In this document: in pieces, positions 54,291 to 64,000 of the stretch
How the letters are laid out: each line of letters starts with the position of its first letter
How positions within the stretch are numbered: position 1 is the first letter of the stretch
DNA from: Sabellastarte sp. h YS-2021
Taxonomy: Eukaryota; Annelida; Polychaeta; Sabellida; Sabellidae
Assembly (NCBI GenBank): GCA_964017235.1
Contig: OZ024931.1
Coordinates: 19,320,189-19,384,188, forward strand
Length of the DNA stretch: 64,000 nucleotides
Direction of reading: 5' to 3'
Notes under the pieces: generated by a model
The model's input: the letters and a program-made list of their open reading frames with translations, nothing else
What the model was told of the DNA's origin: nothing
Database searches by the model: none
Translations under genes and position numbers: made by a program

Positions 54291-55516
54291 GTTTTATGTA
54301 TGTATTTTCATCGACAGCATGCTTTAATACGCCTAATCACAGTTTCAATTGCCTCGTTTTCGCGAACGGCCTTGAAAGGTGAAGTGGGTAAAAACAAACA
54401 GAAGAACCAGGAAGTAGCGAAAATGTAATTTATGTGAATACTATATATGTACGAATGTTAATCATAAAAATTATAATGGAAATAGTGTAATAAATTAAAT
54501 AAATAAGTTCTGTGTACAAGATGTCATTTGTGCAAGATATTTGCAGCAGTTTTTATAATAAATCACCTATTTTCGCCCACTACAGGTGAATACTACGTAT
54601 TCAAATCTATCTACTCTCAAAAATCAGCATCAGTGCAAATATTTCTAAAACTGTGTAACCTAAAAATATTTTATATATGTCATTGGAAATACAGTTTAAC
54701 ATCCATTGGCGCCCCTTGTGACATAATTTTTGGTGTTATTTTTATACATTTATTTATTTTACTTACTATTCAATCTAAATGGTGGAAAATAAAGCCAAAT
54801 GTGACCCATGAAAAAGAAACAAAATACATTAAAAAAAATAAGTATATGTTTCACGTATGAAGACTTTTATTTTCAACCTAATAAAATCTTTTTAGCACTG
54901 AATGTCCGCTCAAAAGATGGAAATCATACAATAACAAGACATTTTTAACCCCCGTTATTTTATGAACCATAATATAATTTCTACCTGTGATAACACATGG
55001 CTTCTATTTGAATCATAGTATCTTTGAGATAAGATATTTCATATTAAGATAATTGTCGGATATGTGTTTTCTTTCTAATGTTTTTAAATAAATAACAATT
55101 GTATTTTAATTATTTCATAAACATAAAGGGTATCTTAACTGGGTTCAATCCCAAGGTTTTAGATTTCTTATGGTTTTAACTCTACTCTTTCATTAATCAT
55201 AATGGTGCCATTAAATTATTTCAATTTTTGAAGGATTTTCCCTCACTTTTCTTTTTTGGGCCTTGGTGGAGGTATGTATGTGTACACTAAGTATTCTTAT
55301 TAATACATGCAGTATATGACACCATCTGACCGACATTGGCTATTTGTAATTTATGCATGGTCAGTTCTGCTACCCTTGGGCCAAGTTATTGGGCTATCTG
55401 TGGCTTTCTAATGACTGTTTTGGGCTGCTTATTACTAGATCTGATCTATGTTGGGCCAATTTTTGGATCAATGTTGCAATATTCTCTTGCTATTTGATTG
55501 TTTATTGTTGGGTGGT

Positions 55517-55605
55517 TTGCCCAGTTCTTATCTGATCACTGAAGTTAAGAAGTACTGGGCTTGGGTTACTACTTGTATGGGTGACCATCTCAATTCTGGC
55601 CCCAT
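55517..55605 (+). ncRNA. 5S rRNA-like remnant (5S-derived SINE or pseudogene)
   Basis: TTATCTGATCACTGAAGTTA, AGAAGTACTGGGCTTGG, GTTACTACTTGTATGGGTG and ACCATCTC follow the order of the internal part of animal 5S rRNA (TCTGATC...GAAGCTAAGCAG..., GGTTAGTACTTGGATGGG, AGACC). The box C-like TGTATGGGTGACC is clear. The 5' and 3' thirds are not recognisable, so it is not a working 5S gene. A 5S-derived SINE (SINE3 type) is the likelier source. Confidence 0.6.
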
Positions 55606-56782
55606 ATGGGCCAATGCATAGTGAGTCAGATGATCACTAAGTGGTGATCCTCTTGCAATATTTTTTTGTCATTAGAATATGAAAAAAAAAGTCTTTAATG
55701 TATGAATACAATTTTCCTTCAGCAACCTGTCTCATATAGTGGGCATTTTTTACTTTTTGTATTGGTATTTAAAGTCACTGAGGACCTCATGTTGATGTAT
55801 TCAAGTACACATGGAACTAGTATTCACAGTTTTCTACATTTCTACCTTATTTTCAGGATTCTGTGTGAATGTAAAATTAGTTTTTCCACCATTGAAGCTG
55901 GCCATACTGATACACTAATAGCATAAAAAATACCTTCAAAATCGAGGTTTGAGGTCTTTTATCATCAAATAATTGAATATTGTCCATTTTCTGTAAACAT
56001 ATTTGAGAAAATCCCCAGATATTTACATCAGTTCTTTTTTTTTTTTTGATGACTTTGAAGTCCATATTTAAAATTTCAACATTGAAAAAGTAATTAAGTA
56101 TTTTATGACAGCCATGAATATTTTAAAATCCAAATTTTATTTTTTTAACGCCAAATGTTCATGGCTTTTAATGCAATAAAAATGAGCAGAAGCTCTGTTA
56201 AAATATCTTTGTAATGATGTATATATAATATTTTTAGGTTTCACAGTTTTCATAAAATAATAACATCAATTCGGCACTTGTTGATGCATTTTTAATACTG
56301 TGATCCCCTAATTTCGCCCACCTAAGAAAGATCAAAACAACATTTAAAAATATCATTCACAAATAAAAAGTGGCAGTTTTGTACCTCAATATACATATTT
56401 TAAGGTAAAGTAAAGTATTTTGTTTGTTATGTGAGGAGAGATATATTATTTCTGTGTTTTTACCATATAAAAATCACTTCCTGGTTCAATTACAGACATT
56501 TGTTTTTACCCACTTGACCTTTCAAGGCCGTGTGCTGGAGCATGCGCAGACGAAACTGTGATTTGGCTTATTCAACAGCCAATGTCAGCCACACATCAAA
56601 TAGTTATAATATGAACGTGACAGTTCTGAAATTAAAAGAATTGTGACCCATCCTTGTCGGTTCCGAAGACACTCTGTTTACCTTATTTGCTACACTAGAC
56701 TTGGGATGCCACTTTGGTGAAATTATATCTGTTTGAATTCTGTCTGGCGATAATTGGTACCCGGCGATAATTGGTAGCAAGG

Positions 56783-57239
56783 GAATCTGGTCAACTCGGC
56801 CCATTTCAAAGTCGGCCCCCTGCAAACTCGGCCCATACAAACTATAAGCCTTATTAAGGTAGTTGAGTTAAACAAAGTTTCACGTAAATTATTTAACTTT
56901 TATGCAACATTTCTGTTGATAAAATTTTGCAAGGAAACCCCACGGAATTCTGTGACCCTATATTTTTATGTATAAATGAATATAATTGAATTGTGTAAGT
57001 CCACGAAATTGAAATATTAATTCGTTAGCTAAGTACAAGTTTCCAGGTAACATACTTGATCAGCAGCATTTCTATAACATATTGTTAGAAAATAGTAAAG
57101 AATACTGTGATTTCATATTTTATACATAAATGTGAATATTATTGAGTTATTCTCATGTTCACTTTGCAGGGGGCCGACTTTGAAACGGGCCGACTTTAAA
57201 ATGGGCCGAGTTTGAAGTGGGCCGAGTTGTCCATAAAAC
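56783..57239. mobile_element. 457-bp MITE with iterated terminal motifs and 10-bp target duplication
   Basis: GGTAGCAAGG lies at 56773-56782 and 57240-57249. Inside both ends the motif ACTCGGCCCATTTCAAA alternates with AGTCGGCCC, in inverted orientation at the two ends (left 56790-56835, right 57170-57230). A 9-11-bp duplication and ends starting with G would fit a Mutator-like element; that is inference. It interrupts the right TIR of the 3.5-kb element. Confidence 0.8.
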
Positions 57240-57844
57240 GGTAGCAAGGCAGTATAGTAGTTTGGATTTCAGAGGTTTTGACAGCGTCTGATTAGATAAT
57301 AATCATCAAAATATAGCATAAAATACAGTTACAAATTTAATATTCAAGCTTTATAAAGCTCACTGCGGTATGTACCCAACCCGATAAAACGCCAGTGTAT
57401 CAAAACGTGGATATCCTATTATCGCTCAAACTATAAAATCTAATTGTTAACAACCTTTCCGCATATACATATGAATAAAACCATTATAAAATTAATGTTA
57501 CTTTGTGATATAATGTACAATTAAATATACCTACATCTAACGTAAAAACTTATCACTTCTCAACTATGAAAGCAATGGAGAGCACTAGAGTCACCCTTGA
57601 AAATGGCTGTATCCGAATCATGAAGCCCAAAATTGACGAAAAAGACAAGTCAGTTATGACTCCAATTCTTTATTGGACTTATACTGAAGGAAAACCAAAC
57701 ATAGTACTTTTATAGATTTATAGTTAACACTGTGGACACAGACCGTAATAACAGTGGTCAGGGCCAATTTCATGAATCTCATACTTAATTAGCCTAGTCT
57801 CACCTTTTACCACTTACTCAAATCTGCGTTACAGCCTGAGTCAT

Positions 57845-58269
57845 TAGGCGTATTCCACAGCCGTGATCTGGAGAATCCAGATTCGACGGATCAACGGATC
57901 AGGTCAAAAGAACCTGATCTGACTGATCTGGATCATGATCTGAGTGATCTCATGAAAAGGTGGATTCGAGAGATCAGATCTGTGAGGTATCCCACAATTC
58001 TTTGTAAACATGGCGGAAAACACGAGATTTGAAATTTCCATTTATAATTTTAATTGTTGATAAAAAAGTAATTCCAAAGATGAAAAAGTAAAAAGTAATT
58101 CCAAAGATAAAAGAGTAATTCCAAAGATGCAAAGCATGCCATTTCAGTGCCCATCTTGGATCATCATTTCTGCAATTTTTGCATTTCACAGATTCTACTG
58201 ATCTGAAGGATCTCGATCTCGATCTGGATCACAAAGATCACACAGATCTTAAGTTGTGGAATACGCCTA
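57845..58269. mobile_element. 425-bp TIR element rich in GATCTG motifs
   Basis: TAGGCGTATTCCACA opens the element and TGTGGAATACGCCTA closes it. Many GATC / GATCTG / GGATC copies crowd the terminal 100 bases on each side. Target duplication not clear. No coding content. Confidence 0.8.
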
Positions 58270-58299
58270 GTAGACTCAGCAGTAAAGTATCGAATATTT

Positions 58300-59345
58300 G
58301 AGCCAACAGTCTCAAATTTGAATCTGAGATCAGGCTTGATTTTGGTGTTCCACAGGGTTCTGTTCTTGGTCCAGTACTAATCTATGTGTATACAAACCAA
58401 GTTTCTTCCAGTAATGGAAACACACAATGAGAGGCTCGAAAAAAAAAACTCCTTCCTCTTTATCCAATCGATAATCTTGGAAGTCAGGTCTCACAGGCCC
58501 CAAATGTCAGGATTTCTTGGTGTGGTGTTCAACTCAAACTTGTCGTTCTCGGATCATGTGTCAGAAGTCAGAAAACCACTAAAGTCTTATACAGGGAACC
58601 TAAACATAATTTGTCACCTTTTAGACCTTTAACAAAATTTCTTCTGGCAAATGCTTAAGTGAGTAGGAGATTGGACTATTGGAATTCCTTGTTTCATAAC
58701 TCACTGACTTGGAGTTCAGAAGACTGCAATGTGTCCAAAACTCACTATACAGGGTTGTCACTTGTTAACTTAAGTATTCTTATATCACCCCAATTAAAAT
58801 GTCACTGGCCTCCAGTTTAATACAGGGCACAATTTGAAATATGCCTTTCTCATATACAACACTTTAAAACATTGTCAGCCAGCATACCTATATGAAATAA
58901 TTCATCCCTACGCTTCATCAAGAATTATTAGATGTAGATGTAAATTAAGTTCCTTTACATCCCCACTTTTGACCGTAAAGTCCAAACATCACAAAGTCAT
59001 TTTTCACTCTTCCAATACAGTCACACCCATAACCCGAGACTTCTGACCTAGATCATCCCTGGACTATTCCGTTGAACACTGTTTTGCCAATTCAGTGCAT
59101 TGAGTTCCCCATTGTGTGGATATTGCAAGAAAATCATTATGAGAAACTCTCTCTGTCCTGAGTGGCCCTGACAAATCAAGTCCACTTGTATTGGCCTTAC
59201 AACTTCTTTTTCAGGCTAATGACTCATTCATGCACACTTTAAATGCTAAAAATAATCATATAACTATATTCTCTGGGCAACTTAGTGAAAAATTACTCCT
59301 GACAGACAAGAGATTACGACGAGTCACTATGGGACTTTTTAATTT
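58300..59345 (+). pseudogene. CR1/L2-type LINE fragment, heavily decayed
   Basis: FGVPQGSVLGPVLIYVYTN near 58340, then GFLGVVFNSNLSFSDHVSE near 58510 and RRLDYWNSLFHNSL near 58670 are RT and C-terminal LINE motifs in order, in changing frames. It faces the next LINE fragment tail to tail. Confidence 0.65.
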
Positions 59346-59359
59346 TTTGTACAATATTC

Positions 59360-60125
59360 TAATTCTAATAGTATTTTTATAGCGCTTTATCTCCATCTAA
59401 AGACAGACTCTAGGCACACCAAACAGAAAAAAAAAACAGAAAGCTATAACCATTAACCTGAGACATAGTCGGGGTCAATGCCAGGGAGAGAAACAGAGAG
59501 AGATATGTTTTGAGCTGTTTGCTGAATGAATGGCTTAGATACTGGAATGGCAAAGTTTGGGAACTCAAGGGACAGACCATAAGCTTGTATTTCACATGCG
59601 TTATAAACACTATGTCTATAGGTTTAAGAAAAGGTACAAAATATTTTGTATAACCAGTATGTAGGAACTAGTATGCCAGTAATTCAGTCTTGAATATAGA
59701 ATAGTGTTCAATAAGCAACCAAAGCAGAGTCATCTTAACAGGAGTGATGTTCGAGTACTTAGTAGTGTTGGTATCAATTCTAGCCAGACTTTTTTGAAAA
59801 CATTGCAACTTAGGAAAAAGGAATTACAGTAGTCAAGTCGACTTCCAACAAAACTATTTGCAGTCACAAGAGTAGCATGATGTGTCAGATAGCTTCTGAG
59901 ATGCTTAAAATTCCGGATTTGAGCAAAACATGACTTATAGATATTCTGGACATCCCTCGAAAAGAAAAAATAACTATCAAACTGAGGGGAGTAGTATATA
60001 TGGAAAACAATATTAGACCAAGGACAGAGCCTTGAGGCTTCTTTCCATCAAACAGGATAGAGCCAATCTTAAGATTCTTAACACACTGCAAACGATCAGA
60101 GAGGTAGGACTTGAACCAGTCCTAA
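59360..60125 (-). pseudogene. CR1/L2-type LINE 3' fragment, minus strand
   Basis: The minus strand has KIGSILFDGKKPQGSVLGLI near 60080-60020, then SRLDYCNSFFLSCNVF near 59840. It ends AGATGGAGATAAAGCGCTAT, AAAAATACTATTAGAATTAG at about 59360, the same 3' tail type as the LINE ends at 48450-48481 and 61170-61215. The middle of RT is missing. Confidence 0.7.
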
Positions 60126-60309
60126 ACCACCAACGCCAAACCAAGAGCTCAGACAATCTAATCTATTGGTTCATAAAGTTTAAAAGAGGCATTTAATTAT
60201 ATCTGGTGAGATTACTGGTGAAGAATTTTTTAAAGTACAAGCTAGAGTGAGGCTCGCACTCCTACAGACTGCTTTCTTTCGTTTTTGTCTCCGGACTTTC
60301 ATGAATTGT

Positions 60310-60385
60310 GGCGTAGTGTGATGAGTATCTGTCTTTTACAGAAGTTAAGTGGCAGTGGGTTATGTTACTACTGAGATGGGTGAGC
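60310..60385 (+). ncRNA. second, weaker 5S rRNA-like remnant
   Basis: TATCTGTCTTTTACAGAAGT, TAAGTGGCAGTGGGTTATG, TTACTACTGAGATGGGTGAG keeps the order TCTG...GAAGTTAAG...GGTTA..TACT...GATGGGTGA seen at 55517-55605. More diverged. Confidence 0.4.
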
Positions 60386-60849
60386 TCTTCAGTGCACTAC
60401 TCATGTCTCTGATGGCTTTGCAGCTCGCGCTAGAAAATAGAAACCCCTTTGGCCTTGTTTATATGGCTTGTCACAAATTAATCTCCACATGTTCTCGTGT
60501 CCATATAATATGTGTGCAGCAGGATTGACTACAATGATTAAGTTTCTGTTTTGTTGGTAAAATTTATGATCTATAAATAGAATGTGATTCACTGATGGGA
60601 AGCTGTAGACGAAAGTGGAGTTTTCTAGGGTAGTCCCTTTGTTTCTAGAAATACTAGTATGGTGTAATAAGTAATTATTTTTATATTTCTGGAACAGCTT
60701 GAATAGTATAAATTATACAAATATTTATATCTCTTCTTCTTTGTCTCTGGAATGTTCAGGAGAGTGATATTTGCATACATATATATGGGTGTTACAAATA
60801 TAGGAAATGTGCTAAGACATAATTTAAATTTGTGGCAAGCATTGTTTGT

Positions 60850-61000
60850 GTGTTGCCATGTAGTGTCATGGTCAAGGTTCTGTACTGTAAACTACCAACT
60901 AACAGCAAGCAACTATCAGCTTTCCCACTTGAGGTAGGGCCGTGAACCAAACCCCAACCTTAGAGGTTGGCGGCGAGGGTGTTACCATTCCCTCACTGTG
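60850..61000 (-). repeat. SINE family 1, antisense, uninterrupted head-body junction
   Basis: The minus strand reads GAGGGAATGGTAACACCC, GGGGTTTGGTTCACGGCCC, TACCTCAAGTGGGAAAGC, then GTAGTTTACAGTACAGAACC. Head and body are contiguous, so it shows the unsplit form of the copy at 1617-2836. Confidence 0.75.
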
Positions 61001-61009
61001 CCCCCTCTC

Positions 61010-61220
61010 TTCATTCAGAACAAAGATGAAGCCTATCTCTTTGCGAAAGCATACCCACCCTTGTTTTCTGGTTTTGTCTCGGTCTCTCTCTGTGGCACTG
61101 ACCCCATGAAGTTTCTGGCTTAATCATTATGGATCTCTGCTTTTTGGTATTATAGGCCTGATAGAGTATGTCAATACATGGAGATTAAGTTCTATAAAAG
61201 TACTTTTAGAATTAGAATTG
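61010..61220 (+). pseudogene. CR1/L2-type LINE 3' end
   Basis: Frame NKDEAYLFAKAYPPLFSG and FVSVSLCGTDPMKFLA ends at a stop near 61123. The 3' UTR ends GGAGATTAAGTTCTATAAAA and TTAGAATTAGAATTG. It is a short 3' piece, matching KTYLFAKAYPP at 48300-48335. Confidence 0.75.
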
Positions 61221-61389
61221 TTATTTCAGAGTTCTTTTGCCACATAAGGGTAATTGAATTATATATTTTCTCTGCATTCTACAGAAAAAGGTTAGGTTGT
61301 ATTGATGTTTCTTATATTTTACTAGAGTAATCTATTTATAGATTTGGAAAAACCGTTATAGACTCTAGAACCTTTGTTCTATTTAATTC

Positions 61390-63319
61390 TTTCCTACCCA
61401 GCAGGCATGCAACTTTGAAATCAGGTTGAATCTAACGGTGAAATCTGGTTGAATTCAATGGGTGAAATCTGGTTGAAATACATGTAGATTTTGCAAACCG
61501 TTTTTGGTTGGATCCAACCAGTGAAATCATGTTGAAACCAACTGTTGAAATCTGGTTGAATTCAATGGGTGAAATCAGGTTGAAATATGTGTTGATTTTG
61601 CAAACCGTTTTTGGTTGGATCCAACTAGTGAAATCATGTTGAAACCAACTGTTGAAATCTGGTTGTATTTATGTGTGAAATCTGGTTGAAATACATGTAG
61701 ATTTTGCAAATAGGTTTTGGTTGGATCCAATGTATGAAATAGGGTTGAATTCAATGTGTAAAATCAGGTTATTTACATTGTCTTCTTTATTTGAATCATT
61801 GTAGCTTGTGTATCATGATTATAGCTTCTTAATAATATTATACAATAACTATCCATATGCATATTTTACACTTTGGATACAACTTAAAGTAATTAATTCT
61901 TTCCAAGATGACATGTATTCATGAATCATTGTATATTCAATATTCTATTTCTAATGACATTGTAATAATACATAATTTTGCATCAAATATAATTATAATT
62001 GCTCAAGATATGTAAATCCATATTATCCAACTAGATATCCATTTTTATGTTTTTAATAGGACCAGTATTATTCAATGTCTTCAATTGAAATTCTTTTTGT
62101 GAAATTTTACAATATTTTTTTTCTTTGTAAAAAACAAACAATTGTGACATTATTTATATCTTCAGCATTTTATCCAATCAGTTTCTGTTAAATGTTTTAT
62201 TAAGTTGGCTATAATTATATTTTAATTATAAAGAAGCTATAATCATTTAGCAAAGCCACAATGCTAAGTTCAGATGCTTGTGTCTCATACAACTTTGGCA
62301 TATAAACTGAGAAAAAAACACAAGAATAGCCACATTATTAGAACTCACCCATTACTCCCTACCTTAATTAATTGTCAGTGCTGACCACAAAAAACAGACT
62401 TAAAAAGTAAACACCATGCATGCAATTGAACAAGGGTAAACCCCCCACCTCCACCCCTGCTGTGTTATCTAATTACTTTAGTCACAGGTCCAGTGTTCTG
62501 TGTAGCAGGGTTCAGATAAGAAAAACCAGGAACCCCCCAACCTCACTGTTGTGTGATAATGTTATAGCTTAGGTTCTCTGTATAGAGAAGTTTTCAGTGT
62601 AAACTTGCAAACTGAAAACTAGTTCTTTGTGTATGGGAGCATTTTGAGAAACAAATTCTAATTACTAAGTTTTGATGAATAAGTTTGAATTTGTCTTTTT
62701 TTTATTTAAGATAAGTTTGACTTCAAAATGTTTTTTTTTAATTATCGGGAATTGTATTAGTCAAATTATAATTATAAATTATAAAAATTATATTTGCATC
62801 AGTTAATTAATAAGGAGAATGGATAAAAATGTACAAGTACATGTACACATAATCTTTATCATCTATATGATCTTTAAAAATTAGTCTTTGCTTTACAAAT
62901 ACCTACAAATTCAAAAACAATTTCAAAAACAAAAATTTAGACTTAATCACTACATCACCCTCTAGAAAATGAATTTTCAATCAACCAGTCATTCATTTCC
63001 CAATATTCAACCTGTTTTCTGTTCAATAACATGACTAAGATTTCATGTCGAAAAACCTATAACTTGATTTAGTGGTGATTTTTTATGAAGTATCACTACT
63101 TTTTCCAGTCAGAAATCCAGCTTTGAAATAGTGTTGAAATTGTGTCCGTGTCAGTTTTTCAACCAAAAATCACCATGATTTCTGGTCAAAATATCACTAC
63201 TTTTTCATGTCAGAAAACTAACTTAGATTTAGTAGTTGGTAACGTGCATTTCAACGTAAGGACCTGTTTTCAACTCTAAATCAGCGACATTTCAAGGCGT
63301 GTGCCTGCTGGGTAGGAAA
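61390..63319. mobile_element. 1.93-kb TIR element with iterated GGTTGAAATC motif
   Basis: TTTCCTACCCAGCAGGCA opens the element and its near-exact complement closes it. Directly inside, 61400-61770 is a run of TGAAATCTGGTTGAA(A/T) blocks forming a local repeat of about 80-115 bp. The right side (63080-63240) repeats AAATATCACTACTTTTTC-type blocks. No reading frame, so non-autonomous. Confidence 0.8.
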
Positions 63320-64000
63320 TATATTGATGTGTTTACGTTTCTGACGGGAACCTCTTGGTGCCCGTATTGTTTACCTTCTTTCCAGAAACTTCTATAATCT
63401 CTGTCTATGTGTAAAGTGAAGACATGATTCCACAGTTCTATTTTGAGTTTGTGTGCTATATGGACAGATTACTAATCCTGCTGTACTGTGGACTAATTTA
63501 TTCGTGTATCAAGTAGATACAAGCTGTTTGTAAAATACATTTTCTGGTGAATTCTTATTGGAGTGAAATGGATATTTTGGATATTATTCCTATCTTGGAG
63601 CGAATAGCATTCTTGCGCAGACACTCAGACCATTGGGATACAGAGATTGTGTGTTGTATACCAAATGGATCAAGGGACAGATTGCTGGATTCAGTGGACA
63701 AATTTGTTTAACTGTTAACTACATGGACAGAATTATGGTAAGGTCAGATTGGTATCAGCATTGATATTATGGTATCATTCTTTGACTTATTAAAAGTATC
63801 TCAGTTGGCTGTAATTATTATTTTAATTATTAGATAAATTTGTAAAACAAAACTTTTTGTCTTTTCCTGTTAAAACTTGAAATCAACTGGTAATTGCTGC
63901 TGTATTTGCTCGGTGGACTGTAACAGTTGTGGAAATGACACAGAAAGGCTGTGGATTCAGCTTAAAGAAGTATCAGTGAAGGCTGTGGATTCAGAATATT
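63320..64000. other. unassigned end of window with a 47-codon frame
   Basis: A short frame at 63568-63711 begins MDILDIIPILERIAFLRRHS and ends DRLLDSVDKFV. It has no recognised relative and could be the start of a gene or transposon protein running off the window, or chance. GAAGGCTGTGGATTCAG occurs twice near 63940-63995. Confidence 0.25.

Larger units (their letters stand above)
53765..57252. mobile_element. 3.5-kb TIR element flanked by TA
   Basis: The left end CTGCCTTGCTACCAATTATC is followed by GCC. The right end is its complement, with the GGCGATAATTGGTA block present twice and a nested MITE dividing the last 13 bases. TA lies directly outside both ends. Farther in, about 54340-54420 and 56470-56560 are inverted copies of each other (GCCTTGAAAGGTGAAGTGGG and its complement). 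No transposase is recognisable between; a 110-codon frame at 54528-54860 is low-complexity and hydrophobic and not convincing. Confidence 0.6.

Noticed and set aside
54528-54860. 110-residue plus-strand frame inside the 3.5-kb TIR element
   Set aside because: AT-rich, hydrophobic and low-complexity, with no recognisable motif; likely chance.

Overview
The window is AT-rich animal nuclear DNA with one clearly recognisable protein gene and very dense mobile and satellite DNA. The gene is DRG2 (developmentally regulated GTP-binding protein 2) on the minus strand. Fourteen coding exons between 36269 and 18001 join in frame to 1,095 nt, giving 364 residues plus a stop, the same length as I recall for human DRG2. 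tRNA-derived SINEs with AAATAAAT-type tails, DIRS-type, CR1/L2-type and Penelope-type retroelements, THAP-DDE transposons and Helitron-like minisatellite elements together suggest a marine invertebrate, most likely a mollusc. That is an inference from repeat style, not a species call.

Layout. 1-17.2 kb is repeats, plus one candidate terminal exon of an unrecognised gene at 229-369. It holds SINEs, a TIR element that splits a SINE, a Helitron-like copy (3007-5441), two broken DIRS-like retrotransposons on the minus strand (about 6990-10490 and 11640-14335), 155-bp satellite blocks in opposite orientations on either side of the second DIRS element, and a Penelope-like fragment. 17.3-36.3 kb is DRG2. 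Its introns hold hAT-type MITEs with 8-bp target duplications, Helitron-like elements, a foldback element and, in intron 4, a minisatellite made of the exon 4 splice donor itself. 36.8-38.9 kb, upstream of DRG2, is a satellite with about 165-170-bp units ending in a 12-bp hairpin. 39.4-49 kb holds a poly-C/poly-G TIR element, a decayed CR1/L2 LINE, a THAP-DDE transposase pseudogene, antisense SINEs and a tandem-repeat element split by a LINE. 49.6-53.7 kb is one long composite Helitron/Helentron-like element carrying two unrelated satellites in series. 53.7-64 kb holds a 3.5-kb TIR element with a nested MITE and a 5S-rRNA-like remnant, two LINE fragments tail to tail, further SINE and LINE pieces, and a 1.9-kb TIR element.

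The main themes are these. (1) At least five unrelated element families share one architecture: tandem units of roughly 145-170 bp followed by a short 3' module and a terminal hairpin. (2) Several TIR elements build their ends from a short motif repeated several times. (3) Insertions are nested up to three deep, and several can be verified inside the window by target duplications or by an uninterrupted copy elsewhere. (4) A minisatellite has multiplied a genuine exon/intron boundary inside a conserved gene. Apart from DRG2, no intact protein-coding gene was found; all transposon proteins are broken by stops, frameshifts or deletions.
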